From assembly GCF_025860405.1 (NCBI RefSeq), contig NZ_CP063786.1, positions 124,001 to 188,000 on the forward strand: a stretch of DNA of 64,000 nt, written 5' to 3'. This document shows positions 60,973-64,000 of this stretch, piece by piece. This DNA is from Tolypothrix sp. PCC 7712 (GTDB lineage Bacteria; Cyanobacteriota; Cyanobacteriia; Cyanobacteriales; Nostocaceae). A program made the position numbers and the translations under genes. Each line of letters starts with the position of its first letter. Positions within the stretch are counted from its first letter, which is position 1. The notes under the pieces are model-generated. The model did not search any database. It saw only the letters and a list, made by a program, of their open reading frames with translations, and had not been told where the DNA came from.

Positions 60973-61647
60973 ATGAACCAGCAGCACAGTTTATTCGATG
61001 TCGAAGAAACCATCCGTAACAGTAAAAGCCAAAAAACCAGTGAAATATTAAACCCTAGCACTAGAAAGATACTTCAGCTACTAACCAGCCAAGGGATTAA
61101 CAAAGCTGTTACAGCCAGCCTACTCGATCTAGCAGGAGCAAGCCGTGAAATTGTTCAATACATCGCTGGGCCAATTGTCACTCAGCAGAACGGCTGGCAA
61201 CAGTCAATTCCCACTTGGGTTTGGCGCGCGATCGCAGTTGATAGATTAGACACAGCTTTACAAGAGATAGACAAGGGAGAAGTAGGTAAACTTGCCTCTA
61301 GTAGCGAAGTTGTTGCACTGATGATGCCAATTGCTTTTGAAGTGCCGCTATCATCCCAATGGACAGATGTTTATCTCTGGGCAAGTTATGATGCCCTTGT
61401 CAGACACAGACCTTTCAAGAATTTTAACTACGAAAACCTCTGGGAGAAGATTGGTATCACTCCGGTTTCGTATGACAAAATCCGCTCTGATTATGAAACC
61501 CTAGCTGCTGATATTCGTTCTCGTGTAGTCAAACACGCGGCGAAAGAGGGATGGGGTAAAAAGTCTTCAAATAACAACAAACACCCTGTTACAGCAACTT
61601 CAACTGAAAGTAATACTAAAATGGAGCAATTGTCACTGTTCTCATAA
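60973..61647 (+). CDS. unknown protein with clamp-binding motifs at both ends
   Basis: The 224-residue protein starts MNQQHSLFDVEE and ends MEQLSLFS. Both ends therefore contain a sequence close to or matching the beta-clamp-binding pentapeptide QL(S/D)LF (QHSLF and QLSLF). The centre is helical: STRKILQLLTSQGINKAVTASLLDLAGASREIVQYI resembles a helix-turn-helix, then WVWRAIAVDRLDTALQEID and LWEKIGITPVSYDKIRSDYETLAADIR. It follows the loader genes, so it is likely a replication accessory protein acting on the clamp (inference from motif and place). No family is recognised. Confidence 0.6.
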   Translation: MNQQHSLFDVEETIRNSKSQKTSEILNPSTRKILQLLTSQGINKAVTASLLDLAGASREIVQYIAGPIVTQQNGWQQSIPTWVWRAIAVDRLDTALQEIDKGEVGKLASSSEVVALMMPIAFEVPLSSQWTDVYLWASYDALVRHRPFKNFNYENLWEKIGITPVSYDKIRSDYETLAADIRSRVVKHAAKEGWGKKSSNNNKHPVTATSTESNTKMEQLSLFS

Positions 61648-61689
61648 CTAACCCTCTTTAATCACTTTGGTCAGAAAATAATCTAGGAT

Positions 61690-61731
61690 GCCTACAGCAT
61701 AAGGCTTTTATTAAAAAAGCTTGATGTAGGC
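61690..61731. terminator. imperfect stem-loop at the boundary of + and - strand genes
   Basis: GCCTACA (61690-61696) pairs with TGTAGGC (61725-61731), and an inner AAGGCTTTT / AAAAAGCTT stem extends it with a bulge. It could end transcription of the replication genes. Confidence 0.5.
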
Positions 61732-61897
61732 CATTCTATTAGAAAATAAATGCTCAAATACTTGTTATATATACAGTTGAAGATTCGACATTGATTTTTC
61801 TTTTGTCAGGGTGACAGAATAGGGCTAATTGTTAGTACTTTTTTAACACTCTTCCCTTTTCATTAATTTTGCGTAACTACTGATAATTAGGAACTAA

Positions 61898-61921
61898 CAA
61901 AGGAATATTTTTATTCCTTTG
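61898..61921 (-). terminator. stem-loop after the ABC exporter gene
   Basis: CAAAGGAATA (61898-61907) pairs perfectly with TATTCCTTTG (61912-61921). On the - strand it lies 12 bases after the exporter stop codon, so it is probably its terminator. Confidence 0.65.
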
Positions 61922-61933
61922 TCAAATCAAGTC

Positions 61934-63670
61934 TTATATTTTTAGTTGCATATTATATAAATTTGCATAAGTACCATTCACTGCAATTAACTCTTCATGC
62001 GTTCCTTGTTCATCAATTCCATTATCCGTTAACACAACAATTCTTTGTGCGTTTCTAACAGTTGACAGACGATGGGCTATAACTAGTGTTGTCCGGTTAT
62101 CGGTTAACTTCTCCAATGAATCTTGAATAGCTTTTTCACTTTCATTATCTAGATTGCTCGTCGCTTCATCAAAAATGAGAATCGGTGGATTTTTTAAGAA
62201 AACCCGTGCAACACTCAACCTTTGCTTTTGACCACCTGATAATTTTACGCCACGCTGACCAATATCAGTATTGTAACCATCTGGTAACGTCATGATAAAA
62301 TCGTGGGCATTCGCTTTTTTGGCTGCTTCAATGATTTGTTCCTGGCTTGCCTCAAGTTTACCGTAGCGAATATTTTCTAAAACTGTCCCAGCAAACAAGT
62401 ATACATCTTGCTGTACAATACCTATATTTCTTCGTAATGAGCGTAAGCTGATATCTTTAACATTTTTACCATCAAGTAATATTTCTCCATTGTTTACTTC
62501 ATAAAAGCGGGGAATTAAGGAACATAGGGTTGTTTTACCAACACCTGAAGCTCCAACTAAGGCAACATATTCGCCAGCTTTTAAACTGAAAGAAATGTTT
62601 TTTAGTACATGATCGTAATCTTCTTTGTACCGGAAGCTCACATCTTTAAATTCCACATTTCCATGAACATGAGTAAGTTCAATCGCATCTGCTGAGTCTT
62701 GTATATCTGGTTCTACCTGCATAATGTGCATAAATCGATCAAAGCCAGTGATACCTTCCTGATACAGTCTGGCAAAGTTAACAAATTTCTGAATTGGCTC
62801 AATGAGGATACCAATGTACAATAAATAGGTTACTAAATCGGCTAAACTCAAAGAAGTATTTACAATAGCAACACCGCCAAAGACAATCACTATGATAGTC
62901 ATGATTTGCGTAAAGACATTCATCCCCTGATAAAAGTAGGCTTCACTCTTATAACCGTCTCGTCTGCTCTCAACAAAACGGGTATTTGCATAGGCAAACT
63001 TCTTCTTTTCTCTTGTATCGTTGGTAAACGACTGTACTACTCTGATGCCTGTTAGCGTATCTTCAACTTGTGCGTTAATATCGCCTATTCTCTCTTTGCT
63101 TGCTCTAAGCGCAGCATTCATTTTTTGATTGAAATATACGGCATAAACGGTCATGAAGGGAAAGAAGAAAAAGACGATTAAAGTCAGCTTAACGTTGATA
63201 GTAATCAAAATAATAAAAGTACCGACAAATTTCACTAAAGAGATGGCAATATCTTCAGGCCCATGATGGAACAGCTCACTAATTGATATTAAATCATTGG
63301 TGATACGGCTCATCAACTGACCTGTTTTTTGTTGATCGTAAAAACGAAACGACAGCTTTAGATAATGCTCGAATAAGTCACGACGCATATCACTTTCCAT
63401 CAGGGTTCCCATCATGTGTCCTTGATAGTCAACAAATGTGTTGCAATAAGCATGAATGCAAATCAAAGTGAGCATGACCGCGCCGACTATATATATTTGG
63501 CTTAGTGCGTTGGGTACATTTCCTTCCAAGACATTTTGAGTAATGTATCTTGCACATAAGGGAAGTAACAGTGTAATTACTGAAACAATAAATGCACATA
63601 CGAGGTCTGCAACCAGCAATCCTAGATATGGCTTGTAATAGGACAAGAATTTCTTGCTTCGAGAACCCAT
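61934..63670 (-). CDS. ABC exporter, fused permease and ATPase (multidrug type)
   Basis: The 578-residue half-transporter has six membrane helices in residues 15-300 and an ATPase with Walker A GASGVGKTTLCSLIPRF, Q-loop VQQDVYLFAGTV, signature LSGGQKQRLSVAR, Walker B ILIFDEATSNLD and the H-loop IAHRLSTV. Such proteins form dimers that export drugs, lipids or peptides. The start at 63670 has a strong GAGGAG site 7 bases upstream (complement of 63678-63683); a longer frame from 63706 has none. That site, the sequence style and the leader upstream look like Firmicutes rather than cyanobacteria, so it was probably acquired. The substrate is unknown. Confidence 0.88.
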   Translation of the reverse strand: MGSRSKKFLSYYKPYLGLLVADLVCAFIVSVITLLLPLCARYITQNVLEGNVPNALSQIYIVGAVMLTLICIHAYCNTFVDYQGHMMGTLMESDMRRDLFEHYLKLSFRFYDQQKTGQLMSRITNDLISISELFHHGPEDIAISLVKFVGTFIILITINVKLTLIVFFFFPFMTVYAVYFNQKMNAALRASKERIGDINAQVEDTLTGIRVVQSFTNDTREKKKFAYANTRFVESRRDGYKSEAYFYQGMNVFTQIMTIIVIVFGGVAIVNTSLSLADLVTYLLYIGILIEPIQKFVNFARLYQEGITGFDRFMHIMQVEPDIQDSADAIELTHVHGNVEFKDVSFRYKEDYDHVLKNISFSLKAGEYVALVGASGVGKTTLCSLIPRFYEVNNGEILLDGKNVKDISLRSLRRNIGIVQQDVYLFAGTVLENIRYGKLEASQEQIIEAAKKANAHDFIMTLPDGYNTDIGQRGVKLSGGQKQRLSVARVFLKNPPILIFDEATSNLDNESEKAIQDSLEKLTDNRTTLVIAHRLSTVRNAQRIVVLTDNGIDEQGTHEELIAVNGTYANLYNMQLKI

Positions 63671-63749
63671 AAAGTTTCTCCTCAAACAGCTAAGGCTGCA
63701 TTGCAATGGTGGACAAATAATGAAATCAGGCCAATGTGATACTCAAAGG

Positions 63750-63839
63750 TCATAAAAAAATGAGCGGCGTGGGGTATCCCTTCTCTAGCCGCTCAAAACA
63801 AAGCGACCACAGGCAAAATATCCCCGTAGCCACGATCAT
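63750..63839 (-). CDS. possible leader peptide, 29 aa, overlapping an attenuator
   Basis: On the - strand, an ATG at 63839 opens a 29-codon frame (MIVATGIFCLWSLCFERLEKG and on to PLIFL) that runs through the terminator hairpin and stops at 63750-63752. A short frame covering a terminator, upstream of an exporter gene, is the usual arrangement for ribosome-controlled attenuation. Expression is unproven. Confidence 0.4.
   Translation of the reverse strand: MIVATGIFCLWSLCFERLEKGYPTPLIFL
63753..63794 (-). terminator. attenuator-like terminator upstream of the ABC exporter
   Basis: On the - strand GAGCGGC (from 63794) pairs with GCCGCTC (to 63762), followed by ATTTTTTT. It lies about 80 bases before the exporter start, so it would stop transcription before the gene unless relieved. 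Confidence 0.75.
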
Positions 63840-63845
63840 GATCTC

Positions 63846-63962
63846 TTATAAATCAAACGGCCACGAGTGTGGTGTACACCCGTGGCCGTAAATGTTCCCT
63901 TCGTAGTGCGTGAACGAGTAGCGGTGGAATAAACGCGCCGACGCACCTTTATGGCACGCCAT
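63846..63962 (-). CDS. possible upstream leader frame, 38 aa
   Basis: An ATG at 63962 (- strand) opens a 38-codon frame (MACHKGASARLFHRYSFTHY onward) ending TAA 63846-63848. It spans the hairpin at 63857-63889. It may be chance; if translated it could couple ribosome position to leader folding. Confidence 0.2.
   Translation of the reverse strand: MACHKGASARLFHRYSFTHYEGNIYGHGCTPHSWPFDL
63857..63889 (-). promoter_or_regulatory. strong hairpin in the exporter leader
   Basis: ACGGCCACGAGTGT (63857-63870) pairs with ACACCCGTGGCCGT (63876-63889) with one mismatch. No T-tract follows, so it is more likely a regulatory or antiterminator element of the leader than a terminator. Confidence 0.6.
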
Positions 63963-64000
63963 GAGAGCGTAATGCTGCAACACCTATTCCGTGATTACTG

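Noticed and set aside
63720..63890. tRNA gene cluster at the right end
   Set aside because: The strong hairpins there do not assemble into a cloverleaf with T-loop consensus; a leader with attenuator explains them better.
1..64000. CRISPR array
   Set aside because: No regularly spaced direct repeats with unique spacers were seen; the repeats present are hairpins and interspersed elements.

Overview
The window is most simply read as part of a large conjugative plasmid (or a plasmid-derived integrated element) of a filamentous, Nostoc-like cyanobacterium. The pointers are HIP1 octamers (GCGATCGC, e.g. 9421-9428) scattered through coding DNA, Nostoc-type interspersed repeats (31225-31330, 55909-56100, 60191-60216), an IS701-type insertion sequence, and a cyanobacterial type IV secretion cluster. 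Most of the DNA is AT-rich with nearly all genes on the + strand. Two blocks look foreign to this backbone: a metal-resistance island (5160-10371) and an ABC exporter with its own attenuated leader (61.9-64 kb, - strand).

Layout. 1-5 kb: small plasmid genes, an HNH nuclease, a Gp157-like phage protein and a fusion of a phage Tk.4-like (macro-type) domain with a SLOG/YoqJ-type domain. 5.1-10.4 kb: a decaying metal island holding a C-terminally truncated Zn/Cd/Pb P-type ATPase, a divergent CmtR-like repressor with three operator-like inverted repeats, a MerC-type protein, a methyltransferase remnant and an Nramp transporter broken by an amber codon. 10.4-13.8 kb: a predicted nuclease, a Ycf46-like AAA ATPase and a DUF192 protein. 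13.9-29.3 kb: a conjugation operon with candidates for VirB2, B3, B4, B5, B6, B8, B10, B9, one unknown secreted protein, VirD4 and a large acidic protein. 29.5-38.2 kb: accessory genes, including a TgtA5/DpdA-like transglycosylase fused to a DUF6884-like domain, a homing-type HNH protein, a FolD homologue and a family 2 glycosyltransferase. 38.2-42.4 kb: a DUF1998 helicase split by an IS701-family element with a 4-bp target duplication. 43.5-48.4 kb: a PrimPol-type primase followed by a PRTRC cassette in the order E, C, F, B, A, ThiF. 48.4-50.5 kb: a PD-(D/E)XK-like protein and an adenine methyltransferase. 51-61.6 kb: a DUF5895-like protein, beta clamp, gamma/tau, a methyltransferase, a compact family-B DNA polymerase, delta and delta-prime.

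How the genes may work together. The element appears to carry its own replication machine: primase, family-B polymerase with exonuclease, sliding clamp and a complete clamp loader (gamma/tau, delta, delta-prime). Several proteins end or begin with a beta-clamp-binding peptide (QLSLF or a close variant), including the polymerase, an unknown protein at 60973 and the PRTRC-E candidate. The PRTRC cassette contains an E1-like enzyme, a protein with an E2-like active-site signature, a JAMM protease and a small protein with a GTKG motif, so it looks like a bacterial ubiquitin-like conjugation pathway. The clamp-binding tail on PRTRC-E suggests, as an inference, that this pathway acts at the plasmid's own replication clamp. 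No relaxase, VirB11 ATPase, replication initiator or partition gene was recognised. A second regular feature is that almost every intergenic gap contains its own perfect or near-perfect stem-loop, each of different sequence.
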